Shown piece by piece: positions 1-5,185 of a stretch of 5,185 nt of DNA. The DNA is taken from NCBI GenBank assembly GCA_030456405.1, contig JAKDNQ010000173.1, positions 1 through 5,185 of the forward strand, in the 5' to 3' direction. Both the position numbers and the translations under genes were made by a program. Origin of the DNA: Nitrospira sp. GTDB taxonomy: Bacteria; Nitrospirota; Nitrospiria; Nitrospirales; Nitrospiraceae. Numbering within the stretch: position 1 is the first letter of the stretch; each line of letters begins with the position of its first letter. Below the pieces are notes generated by a model. The model saw only the letters and a list, made by a program, of their open reading frames with translations, was not told where the DNA came from and did no database searches.

Positions 1-2
1 AT

Positions 3-12
3 AGAAGGAGGT
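3..12 (+). promoter_or_regulatory. Strong ribosome binding site of the UspA gene
   Basis: The sequence AGAAGGAGGT is nearly a full complement of the 16S rRNA 3' end and lies 5 bases before the ATG at 18. It fixes the start of the universal stress protein and predicts efficient translation. The promoter must lie before the window. Confidence 0.85.
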
Positions 13-17
13 ACACC

Positions 18-890
18 ATGAATGTGCTTGTGGCGACGGATGGATCGAAGTATGGGCAATGGGGGCTGAACTGGGTGGCTAAGCTGCCGTTCGTCAAGCC
101 GCCAAGGGTGACCGCGCTGCACGTGCTCGATAGCGCCTGGCTCCGTGGGCCGTTTCGGACGCGACCCGAGATTCAGCGCATAGAAGCGCGCTCGGCTCGA
201 ACCCTCAAGAAGGCCAAGCAGCAGCTGGCGTCGCTCAAACTCAAGGGTACGGCCCGCAAGGAGCAAGGGGCAGTCGCACCGACAATCTTGAAACGCGCGC
301 CAAAACGAGACGGGCTCCTGGTGGTGGGCAGTCAAGGCTTCGACGCCCTCGACCGCCTCCTGCTCGGCAGCGTGTCGGCAAAACTCATCGAGCATGCGCC
401 CTGTCCCGTGTTCATCGTCAAGGGTGAGGCGGTCCCGTTACGGCGAATCACCTTGGCGACAGATGGATCGGCTGCGTCAGCTAAGGCTCTGGAGTTTGTC
501 TTGAGCACGTTTCAGCCGGATCGATCCAGCGGCGATACCAAGCGAGCGCCGATTCATGTGAGCGTGATCCATGTGAGGATACCGAGCCCATTGGCCCCTA
601 TCACGATGAAATCGACGATCCCGTGGATCAAATATCCAGGGTTGAAGGAGGTAGGGACCAAGTTGGTCGAACAGACTATGGAGAAGCTGATCCGGGCGGG
701 ATTCTCAGCCGAGCCGCTGCGTCCAATTGGGAAGCCTGCTGAACGAATCATGGAGGCGGCTTCCACACAGCAAGCTGATCTGATCGTGATGGGAGCGAAG
801 GGACTGGGCGCCATTGACCGGTTTCTCCTCGGGAGCGTGTCGACGCGGGTGGTGCAGGACGCGAATTGTGCCGTGCTGGTCGTTCGATGA
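18..890 (+). CDS. Tandem-domain universal stress protein (UspA family)
   Basis: This 290-residue protein is two UspA domains in one chain, about residues 1-136 and 141-290. Each domain opens with the beta-1 signature ATDGS (residues 6-10 and 147-151). Each ends with an intact G-2x-G-9x-G-S nucleotide-binding motif: G104, G107, G117-S118 in the first, and G259, G262, G272-S273 in the second. By family knowledge such motifs mark the ATP-binding type of cytoplasmic Usp, and tandem Usps act like an internal dimer; they help survival under starvation, oxidative or energy stress, usually by unknown mechanisms. The second domain carries a proline-rich stretch at about 188-208 between beta-2 and the next helix. 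There is no signal peptide or membrane segment. The start is fixed by the strong ribosome binding site. The ankyrin gene follows after 56 bases, so cotranscription is possible. The family is certain; the specific role is unknown. Confidence 0.95.
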   Translation: MNVLVATDGSKYGQWGLNWVAKLPFVKPPRVTALHVLDSAWLRGPFRTRPEIQRIEARSARTLKKAKQQLASLKLKGTARKEQGAVAPTILKRAPKRDGLLVVGSQGFDALDRLLLGSVSAKLIEHAPCPVFIVKGEAVPLRRITLATDGSAASAKALEFVLSTFQPDRSSGDTKRAPIHVSVIHVRIPSPLAPITMKSTIPWIKYPGLKEVGTKLVEQTMEKLIRAGFSAEPLRPIGKPAERIMEAASTQQADLIVMGAKGLGAIDRFLLGSVSTRVVQDANCAVLVVR

Positions 891-946
891 CGGAGTCTGA
901 ACGAGCTGTGAGTGCTGGACAGTTGTTCTGGAGAATTCAGTGATCC

Positions 947-1636
947 ATGAGATCCCTGCAGACAACCCTGGCCGTCTGTTTGATCGTTCTTCCAGCCGCC
1001 ACTGTTTCCCAAGGTCAAGGCGGGAGTATGAGCGATGATCACACCTTGATTATCGCGCCGGAACGTAATGATACGGCAACCGTTCGGCTGCTGCTGAAAG
1101 CAGGCGCTAACCTCCATACTCGAGATGCGCAAGGGCGCACGGCGTTGCTCGCAGCCACCGCCCACAACCATGTCGAAAGCGGAACCGTGCTGATCGAAGC
1201 CGGCGCGGATGTGAACGCGCAGGATAATCAGCTCGACAGCCCGCTGCTTCTGGCCGGCGCTGCTGGACATCTGGAGATTTTGAAGCTCGCGCTCAAGGCC
1301 GGTCCAAATTTTAAGGTGTAGAACCGTTATGGCGGAACAGCGCTGATTCCTGCATGCGAACGAGGACATGTCGAAGTGGTAAAGGAATTGCTCAAAACGG
1401 AGATTGACATCGACCACGTGAATCGGCTTGGATGGACGGCGTTGCTCGAAGCCATCATTCTCGGTGATGGAGGACAGAGGCATCGAGAGATTGTGCGTCT
1501 GCTCGTTCAGGCAGGCGTTAACAGCAACCTTCCTGATGGCGAAGGAGTGACGCCTCTCCAGCACGCGAGACTGAAGGGGTTGAAAGACATTGCCGACAGG
1601 CTTGAGTCGGCAGGCGCTCGATGGATGCAGGTTTAA
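947..1636 (+). pseudogene. Exported ankyrin-repeat protein gene with an internal TAG stop
   Basis: One reading frame of 230 codons encodes an N-terminal signal peptide (residues 1 to about 24, charged start then a hydrophobic core LAVCLIVLPAA) followed by ankyrin repeats. Typical repeat pieces are LLLKAGANLHTRDAQGRTALL, shown here only by its core RTALLAA, then IEAGADVNAQDN, GGTALIPACERGHVEVV, and GVTPLQHARLKG near the end. Codon 125 (1319-1321) is TAG and splits the frame in the middle of the repeat array; the same frame continues with clear ankyrin sequence to TAA at 1634-1636. As read, the product stops at 124 residues, with about half of the repeats. No convincing ribosome binding site precedes the GTG at 1376, so the distal half is probably not made independently. 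GGAG at 930-933 is a moderate, rather distant site for the ATG at 947. In the intact form the protein would be a periplasmic protein-binding scaffold of unknown partner. Sequencing error, suppression or recent mutation could explain the stop. Confidence 0.82.
1319..1321 (+). other. Premature in-frame TAG in the ankyrin gene
   Basis: The codon after Phe-Lys-Val is TAG and is followed in frame by Asn-Arg-Tyr-Gly-Gly-Thr-Ala-Leu, the usual opening of an ankyrin repeat. No base is lost or gained, so this is a substitution and not a frameshift. A single C-to-T change from CAG (Gln) would be the simplest origin, though AAG, GAG, TGG and others are also one step away. Confidence 0.85.
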
Positions 1637-1652
1637 TGAATGTGTATTTCAT

Positions 1653-1660
1653 GGAGGAGG
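1653..1660 (+). promoter_or_regulatory. Ribosome binding site that sets the start of the HbpS/GlcG-like gene
   Basis: GGAGGAGG lies 5 bases before the ATG at 1666. The frame is also open back to an ATG at 1621, but that start has no such site, lies inside the ankyrin coding end, and would put 15 extra residues in front of the signal peptide. The site therefore favours 1666. Confidence 0.85.
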
Positions 1661-1665
1661 ACACG

Positions 1666-2217
1666 ATGTACCTAAAGAATACTCGCCAGCGCGCGGCAGG
1701 GTTGTTCGTTGCCGGCCTGATGGTCAGCACAGCGCTGCTATTCGGTAACATCGCTACAGATGTTGCAGCGGAAGATTTGCCGCGCGAGGCGGTTTTGCCG
1801 TTGTCTCTGGCGGCCACAGCTTCCTCGACCGCATTGGATAAATGCGCGAAAGATGGCTATCGAGTCACAGTTGCCGTTGTTGATCGTAGCGGTATCTTGA
1901 GAGTTCAGATGAGAGGAGATGGAGCCGGTCCTCATACGGTCGAGAGCAGTATGAAAAAGGCCTACACCTCCGCCAGCCTTCGTGGGCCTAGCGGCGACTT
2001 GGCCGAGATGATTGCGAAGCTGCCGGCCACACAGGGGTTGCGGGATATGAACAACAATATTCTCATTTTGGCAGGAGGACTCCCGATCGAGATCGGCGGG
2101 GAAGTCGTCGGCGGGATCGGTGTCGGTGGCGCGCCTGGCGGCCAACTTGATGCGGCTTGTGCGCAAGCGGGGCTGGACAGTATCGGCGCCAAGCCGAAGT
2201 TTTCTCCAGCTAAGTAA
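1666..2217 (+). CDS. Secreted heme-binding-like protein, HbpS/GlcG family
   Basis: The 183-residue product begins with a signal peptide: basic KNTRQR (4-9), a hydrophobic core at about 11-30 and a likely signal peptidase site after DVAA (32-35). The mature part is one HbpS/GlcG domain (the family often called heme-binding protein or DUF336). Landmarks are VAVVDRSG (69-76), the RGDGAGPHT turn (83-91), the KKAYTSA helix (97-103), AGGLPI (136-141) and the glycine-rich GEVVGGIGVGGAPG (145-158) leading into LDAACAQAGLDSI. Its length is normal for the family with a leader. HbpS of Streptomyces is an extracellular heme-binding redox sensor partner, while GlcG sits in glycolate operons; nothing here points to glycolate use. 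Heme binding is inferred from the family only. It starts 29 bases after the ankyrin frame ends, so the two exported proteins probably share a transcript. Confidence 0.9.
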   Translation: MYLKNTRQRAAGLFVAGLMVSTALLFGNIATDVAAEDLPREAVLPLSLAATASSTALDKCAKDGYRVTVAVVDRSGILRVQMRGDGAGPHTVESSMKKAYTSASLRGPSGDLAEMIAKLPATQGLRDMNNNILILAGGLPIEIGGEVVGGIGVGGAPGGQLDAACAQAGLDSIGAKPKFSPAK

Positions 2218-2372
2218 ACCCGCCGCCGATTTTCTGGCAGAGAACTCAGGAAGACCATGCTGCGCCATTCAGCAGAACCATCTTGACGTCACCGTTGAAA
2301 AGAGACCACGATAAGCTGGCAGCGAGGCGATCCGTTCGTTGAGACCGGCGCGGCGTCTGGAGAGAGCAACGG
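2218..2372 (+). other. Intergenic region before the TMEM175-like gene
   Basis: These 155 bases hold no supported gene. TTGACG at 2283-2288 resembles a -35 box, and lies in the palindrome TGACGTCA (2284-2291), but the nearest -10-like hexamer, GATAAG at 2310-2315, is 21 bases away, which is too far for a confident sigma-70 promoter. No hairpin with a T-run is visible, so whether the following gene has its own promoter is open. Confidence 0.4.
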
Positions 2373-2954
2373 ATGACGATGGGCAAGGCACGCCTGGAAG
2401 CGTTTAGTGACGGAGTCCTTGCCATCATCATCACCATCATGGTGTTGGAAATGAAGGTGCCGCACGGAACCGGGCTTATGGCCTTGCAGCCGATGATTCC
2501 GGTTTTCCTCAGCTATGTCCTGAGCTTCGTGTATATCGGCATCTACTGGAACAACCATCATCACCTGATGCATGCGGCACGACACGTCAATGGGTCAATT
2601 CTGTGGGCCAATCTACATCTATTGTTTTGGCTTTCATTGATACCATTCGCCACCGGCTGGATGGGCGAGAACCAATTTGCAACCTGGCCGGTGGCGCTGT
2701 ACGGAGCGGTGTTGCTGTTCGCGGGAATCGCCTATTTCATCCTCACAAAAACACTCATCGCCCGGCATGGAAACGACTCAACTTTGGCCACATCGATCGG
2801 CGGAGACGTGAAGGGCAAAATGTCTCTTGCAGCATACACGGCAGCGATCCCACTTTCTTTCGCACAACCTTGGATTGCTTGTACCCTCTACGTCATCGTT
2901 GCAATCATGTGGCTGGTACCAGACCGCCGAATTGAACAGGTACTGACTGAATAG
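2373..2954 (+). CDS. TMEM175 family (DUF1211) integral membrane protein, putative K+ channel
   Basis: The 193-residue protein has the family hallmark RxxxFSDGV (R7, F11-S12-D13) in the first membrane helix, followed by LAIIITIMVLEMKVP. About six hydrophobic segments can be seen: roughly 11-27, 41-59, 76-95, 104-126, 151-168 and 168-182. A polar YWNNHHH cluster (58-64) follows the second helix, where relatives usually have a conserved W-x-x-H-H motif. The length matches single-repeat bacterial members, which assemble as tetramers and are known in some cases to be leaky potassium channels with FSD-helix hydrophobic residues lining the pore. Function in this organism is inferred from that. The start at 2373 has GGAGAGAG (2359-2366) upstream; the next ATG at 2379 would shorten it by two residues only. 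The reading frame ends in a charged tail, PDRRIEQVLTE. Confidence 0.9.
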   Translation: MTMGKARLEAFSDGVLAIIITIMVLEMKVPHGTGLMALQPMIPVFLSYVLSFVYIGIYWNNHHHLMHAARHVNGSILWANLHLLFWLSLIPFATGWMGENQFATWPVALYGAVLLFAGIAYFILTKTLIARHGNDSTLATSIGGDVKGKMSLAAYTAAIPLSFAQPWIACTLYVIVAIMWLVPDRRIEQVLTE

Positions 2955-3063
2955 CGATGTTCTTCGATCTGTCAACGTCATCTGCCAGCCACGATCAATC
3001 CGCGCGTCAGTTCACGTATCTTTAAACTGAATGCATCACTGAAGCTTCACACAGCAAACTGCT

Positions 3064-3069
3064 TATAAT
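3064..3069 (+). promoter_or_regulatory. Candidate -10 box (TATAAT) for the DUF5069 gene
   Basis: A perfect TATAAT lies 48 bases before the ATG at 3118 in AT-rich DNA. The matching -35 is weak: CTGAAG at 3039-3044 keeps three consensus bases at a long 19-base spacing. A TG pair at 3060-3061 is one base off the extended -10 position. The call rests mainly on the hexamer and its place. Confidence 0.5.
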
Positions 3070-3070
3070 G

Positions 3071-3084
3071 TTCATTATTCATTA
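3071..3084 (+). repeat. Two tandem TTCATTA heptamers just after the -10 box
   Basis: TTCATTA occurs twice without a gap directly downstream of the candidate -10 box, so it would lie across the transcription start and the early leader. It could be an operator or simply AT-rich chance; two copies are too few to decide. Confidence 0.4.
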
Positions 3085-3117
3085 TTTGGTTTAGAGCGAA
3101 ATAGCAAGGAGACAGTC

Positions 3118-3579
3118 ATGAAGACAGATCTTGAGAAGGTGAAGAAGCTGGCCAAGGATCTCCGGAAAGGCTACCCGCGCAGCCCTCGTGAAAAGCTAGG
3201 CGGCTATGTGATCGCGGCCCGTTGTGTAGATAAATGCCGGGCGTTCTTAGTTGGCATGAACGGCGACTACAACTATTGGCCTTGTTCTCTGGCGAGCCAG
3301 TGGTTTTCGTTCACCGGTATCACTCCCGATCAACTGAAAGACGTCGGTGCGACCGGAGCGACTGACGAGGAAATCGCCGTATGGATCGCTGAAGCCTCAA
3401 AGGTCAAAGACACAGATGTCATCTTGAAGTGGAATAATACCATGCGCGACATGCGGCTCAGCGACATGAGTCTTCAAGCCCAGCAGTACTTGGAGGAGTA
3501 TATTCCCAAGTTCGTGCCGAACCATCGCCCGGTCTACGTGTGGTTCGACGTCTACGATCTCGAGGAAAAGCGGCTCTAG
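3118..3579 (+). CDS. DUF5069 domain-containing protein
   Basis: The 153-residue protein carries the recognisable DUF5069 opening PRSPREKLGGY (20-30) followed by the ARCVDKCRA segment (34-42), and later TGATDEEIAVWI (79-90), also typical of the family. It is soluble, with no signal peptide or membrane helix. Cysteines at 36, 40 and 56 are present, but I know of no proof that they bind metal. The family has no established function. AAGGAG at 3106-3111, six bases before the ATG, supports the start. The gene has its own promoter-like element upstream and is followed after 91 bases by the dehydrogenase gene, so it may be a single transcription unit or lead the next operon. The C-terminal part from about 115 is less familiar to me than the first 90 residues. 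Confidence 0.85.
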   Translation: MKTDLEKVKKLAKDLRKGYPRSPREKLGGYVIAARCVDKCRAFLVGMNGDYNYWPCSLASQWFSFTGITPDQLKDVGATGATDEEIAVWIAEASKVKDTDVILKWNNTMRDMRLSDMSLQAQQYLEEYIPKFVPNHRPVYVWFDVYDLEEKRL

Positions 3580-3655
3580 CGCAGGTTGCGGAACAACTAT
3601 GTAGGCCCGCGAGACGAGCGTGAAAGGCGGGACGGGCGAGACTCAGCATCCTGAT

Positions 3656-3663
3656 AAAGGAAA
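3656..3663 (+). promoter_or_regulatory. Ribosome binding site that decides the dehydrogenase start
   Basis: AAAGGAAA places AGGA (3658-3661) 9 bases before the ATG at 3671 but only 3 bases before the in-frame ATG at 3665. The spacing favours 3671, which also begins the protein as MQLDGKVVLI, the usual short lead-in of this fold. An in-frame GTG at 3620 would add residues unlike the family. Confidence 0.65.
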
Positions 3664-3670
3664 TATGCGC

Positions 3671-4378
3671 ATGCAATTAGATGGGAAAGTGGTGTTGATT
3701 GCCGGCGGATCTGGAGCGCTGGGTCACACAGTCACGCCGGCCTTTGTGAATTCAGGCGCTCAGGTTATTACGGCAGATCGGCATCATTCGACGGATCAGG
3801 TCGCAGGAGTATCTGCGATGAAAGCCGATGTGACGGACGAAGCCGATGTGCAGCGTCTCATGAATGATGCGATCCGAAAGACCGGACGTATCGATGCGCT
3901 CATCAATCTGGTCGGTGGTTTTGCTCTGGGACGTGCGGAGGAGACAGATGCGGCACTCTGGCAGCGGATGCTGACCATGAATGTGACTGCAGCATTCCTG
4001 CTTTCGAAAGCCGTGTTGCCGTATATGTTGAAAAATGGGAATGGCCGCATCCTGCACGTGGCAGCCTGGGCGGCAGTCGAGCCGTTTCCCGGCGCCGCTG
4101 CCTATCTTGTCTCCAAATCCAGCCTGCTCGCATTGATCGCGGTGCTCGCGTTGGAAATGAGCGGGTCCGGGGTGACCGTCAACGGGGTACTGCCCAATAC
4201 CATTGATACCCCGGCCAACCGCGCCAGTATGCCTGAGGCCGATCCGTCCACATGGACGAAGCCGGAATCCATCGCCGAGACGCTGCTCTTTCTCGCCTCT
4301 GACGAAGCCGCACAGATCAGCGGAGCTTTCATTCCGATCGGAACACGAGTCGGTTCAAAGGCTGCGAAGGGATCATAA
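3671..4378 (+). CDS. Short-chain dehydrogenase/reductase resembling dihydropteridine reductase
   Basis: This 235-residue protein is a classical-length Rossmann SDR. The nucleotide loop is AGGSGALG (11-18), D36 at the end of beta-2 suggests NAD(H) preference, DV at 53-54 would contact adenine, NLVGG (79-83) replaces the usual NNAG, and N104 and Y145-xxx-K149 are the remaining catalytic residues. The serine normally 13 residues before the tyrosine is alanine (A132). The GG-x-GALG loop, the missing serine, and the tail LPNTIDTPANRASMPEAD (174-191) with SxWT (193-196) all recall animal quinonoid dihydropteridine reductase, as I remember that sequence. The reaction is therefore probably an NADH-dependent reduction of a small quinonoid or carbonyl substrate, but the substrate is not shown. 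It is the first gene of a tight set of three. Starting at 3665 would add two residues. Confidence 0.88.
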   Translation: MQLDGKVVLIAGGSGALGHTVTPAFVNSGAQVITADRHHSTDQVAGVSAMKADVTDEADVQRLMNDAIRKTGRIDALINLVGGFALGRAEETDAALWQRMLTMNVTAAFLLSKAVLPYMLKNGNGRILHVAAWAAVEPFPGAAAYLVSKSSLLALIAVLALEMSGSGVTVNGVLPNTIDTPANRASMPEADPSTWTKPESIAETLLFLASDEAAQISGAFIPIGTRVGSKAAKGS

Positions 4379-4393
4379 CAGGAAGATTCGATC

Positions 4394-4786
4394 ATGCCGG
4401 GTTCGGATTCAGCACTTTCGTATGTAGACCAACTCCGTCGCGCATTGCTCCGTCTGCACAAAGCATTACTGGACGATGAACGGGTGTCCTATGAGCGGGT
4501 GTATGGCCGCATTGCATCCAACGGCGAGTTTCTTCAGCTCGTGTTGGGCCATGCGTGGTTTGCCTGGCTCCGTCCGCTGTCTCAATTGGTGGCCCAACTC
4601 GATGAACTCGGTGATGAAGACGAGTCATCGGGCGGCGCGGATACTACCACCCTCATCGCATCGGTTCGAACACTGTTGACTCCGTTGGAAGAGGGAACCG
4701 GATTCGGCAAGCACTATTACGATGCGCTTCACCGAACGCCGGATGTGGGGCTGGCGCATGCGGCGGTCAGAGCGCTGCTCCGGTAG
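4394..4786 (+). CDS. Hypothetical protein, small helical, conserved-looking
   Basis: I cannot assign a function to this 130-residue protein. It looks all-helical and soluble: a first helix QLRRALLRLHKALLDDER (13-30), then YERVYG (33-38), a hydrophobic and aromatic core LGHAWFAWLRPLSQLVAQLDE (51-71), an acidic linker rich in Asp, Glu, Ser and Gly (72-84), and a helix leading to TPLEEGTGFGKHYYDAL (96-112). The motif WFAWLRPLS followed by an LDE segment seems familiar from unnamed proteins of other Gram-negative bacteria, but I cannot name a domain. AGGAAG at 4380-4385, eight bases before the ATG, supports the start. It sits 15 bases after the dehydrogenase stop and 25 bases before the VOC gene, so it is almost surely translated from the same message. 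Confidence 0.85.
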   Translation: MPGSDSALSYVDQLRRALLRLHKALLDDERVSYERVYGRIASNGEFLQLVLGHAWFAWLRPLSQLVAQLDELGDEDESSGGADTTTLIASVRTLLTPLEEGTGFGKHYYDALHRTPDVGLAHAAVRALLR

Positions 4787-4811
4787 CTGTCGTCCACAAG
4801 GAGTGATTCAG

Positions 4812-5185
4812 ATGAAAGCCCAATATCTTGGTCATGTGGTGTTCTATGTGAAGCACCTCGAACAGTCGCTAGGATTTTACCGCGACCTGCTGGGATTCCA
4901 GGAGGTTGGAAGAGTATTCAATGGCGCCGCCGCCGCGCTCACGTCAGGCCGCACGCATCACGAACTTCTGCTGATCCAGGTGGGTGATGCGCCGGGGCCT
5001 CCAGTCGGACGGCATCGTGGGTTGTACCACATCGGGATCAAAGTGGGAGACAGTCTCGATGAATTGCGCGCGGCGAAGAAAGACCTTGAACGAGCCGGCG
5101 TTCCTATCGACGGCATGAGCGATCACACGGTGAGCCAGAGTCTCTATCTTCACGACCCTGACGGCAACGAAATCGAACTGTATGT
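4812..5185 (+). CDS. VOC family protein (glyoxalase / extradiol dioxygenase-like), cut by the window end
   Basis: The frame is open from the ATG at 4812 to the last base, giving 124 residues without a stop; the C-terminus is missing. It shows one vicinal oxygen chelate domain of two beta-alpha-beta-beta-beta units: LGHVVFYV (6-13) with SLGFYRDLLGF (19-29), and GLYHIGIKV (70-78) ending in SLYLHDPDGNEIELY (110-124). The likely metal ligands are H8, H73 and E122, the family's two-His-one-Glu pattern; H105 and Y112 lie where extradiol dioxygenases keep second-shell His and Tyr residues. The last part resembles CatE-type catechol 2,3-dioxygenases, but many VOC proteins share it, so ring cleavage, glyoxalase and isomerase activities all remain possible. 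AAGGAG at 4798-4803, eight bases before the ATG, supports the start. It belongs to the likely operon with the two preceding genes. Confidence 0.88.
   Translation, partial: MKAQYLGHVVFYVKHLEQSLGFYRDLLGFQEVGRVFNGAAAALTSGRTHHELLLIQVGDAPGPPVGRHRGLYHIGIKVGDSLDELRAAKKDLERAGVPIDGMSDHTVSQSLYLHDPDGNEIELY

Larger units (their letters stand above)
2955..3117 (+). other. AT-rich intergenic region upstream of the DUF5069 gene
   Basis: The 163 bases between the membrane protein and the DUF5069 gene hold no gene. The second half is clearly more AT-rich than the coding DNA around it and contains the promoter-like elements listed separately. No terminator with a T-run was found for the upstream gene. Confidence 0.5.

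Noticed and set aside
554..1564. A 336-codon open frame on the minus strand, longer than any + strand gene here
   Set aside because: It is antisense to the second UspA domain and most of the ankyrin frame, both of which have clear homology on the + strand. Its translation shows no recognisable domain, and such frames arise easily in GC-rich genes.
1376..1636. Separate small ankyrin gene starting at GTG 1376
   Set aside because: It is the same frame as 947-1318, begins in the middle of a repeat helix and has no ribosome binding site. It is the distal part of the interrupted gene.
1621..1665. Longer N-terminus for the HbpS/GlcG-like protein, from ATG 1621
   Set aside because: The strong ribosome binding site at 1653-1660 points to 1666, and the longer form would bury the signal peptide behind 15 extra residues.
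2432..2444. Perfect inverted repeat CACCAT-C-ATGGTG within an ATC-rich run
   Set aside because: It lies in the first membrane helix of the TMEM175-like gene and is explained by repeated Ile, Thr and Met codons.
2603..2935. 110-codon open frame overlapping the TMEM175-like gene on the same strand
   Set aside because: It is out of frame with a clearly homologous membrane protein, and its translation has no family features.
2957..2982. Possible hairpin after the TMEM175-like gene (GATGTT ... AACGTCATC)
   Set aside because: The stem is bulged and weak and lacks a T-run.
3605..3637. GC-rich inverted repeat (GCCCG ... CGGGC) after the DUF5069 gene
   Set aside because: The stem is only about five base pairs around a long loop and no T-run follows, so it does not qualify as a terminator.
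3620..3670. Longer N-terminus for the dehydrogenase, from GTG 3620 or ATG 3665
   Set aside because: The added residues are not part of the SDR fold, and only ATG 3671 has a well-spaced ribosome binding site.

Overview
The window is a bacterial chromosomal segment with every supported gene on the + strand, tight gene spacing, good Shine-Dalgarno sites and fairly GC-rich coding DNA. The mix of a tandem universal stress protein, an exported ankyrin protein, an exported HbpS/GlcG-like protein, a TMEM175-type channel, a DUF5069 protein and small redox genes would fit a Nitrospira-like or proteobacterial genome. That is an impression from protein style only; no phylogenetic marker is present.

Layout: (1) 18-890, a two-domain UspA protein with a near-perfect ribosome binding site. 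(2) 947-1636, an exported ankyrin-repeat protein interrupted by one in-frame TAG at 1319-1321; the reading frame and ankyrin homology continue past it, so it is annotated as a nonsense-mutated pseudogene. (3) 1666-2217, a secreted heme-binding-like (HbpS/GlcG) protein starting 29 bases after the ankyrin stop. (4) 2373-2954, a TMEM175/DUF1211 membrane protein. (5) 3118-3579, a DUF5069 protein behind an AT-rich stretch with a perfect TATAAT. (6) 3671-4378, a short-chain dehydrogenase-like protein resembling dihydropteridine reductase; then 4394-4786, an unrecognised conserved-looking protein; then 4812 to the window end, a vicinal oxygen chelate (VOC) protein cut off by the window edge. These last three are spaced like one operon.

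The first four genes fit a stress or envelope theme (nucleotide-binding stress protein, two exported proteins, ion channel), and the last three look like a small-molecule redox module, but neither grouping is proven by the sequence. I found no mobile element, CRISPR array, RNA gene or convincing terminator. The most notable observations are the premature stop in the ankyrin gene and the Ser-to-Ala, QDPR-like active site of the short-chain dehydrogenase. I did not see a clearly new multi-gene defence or metabolic system.
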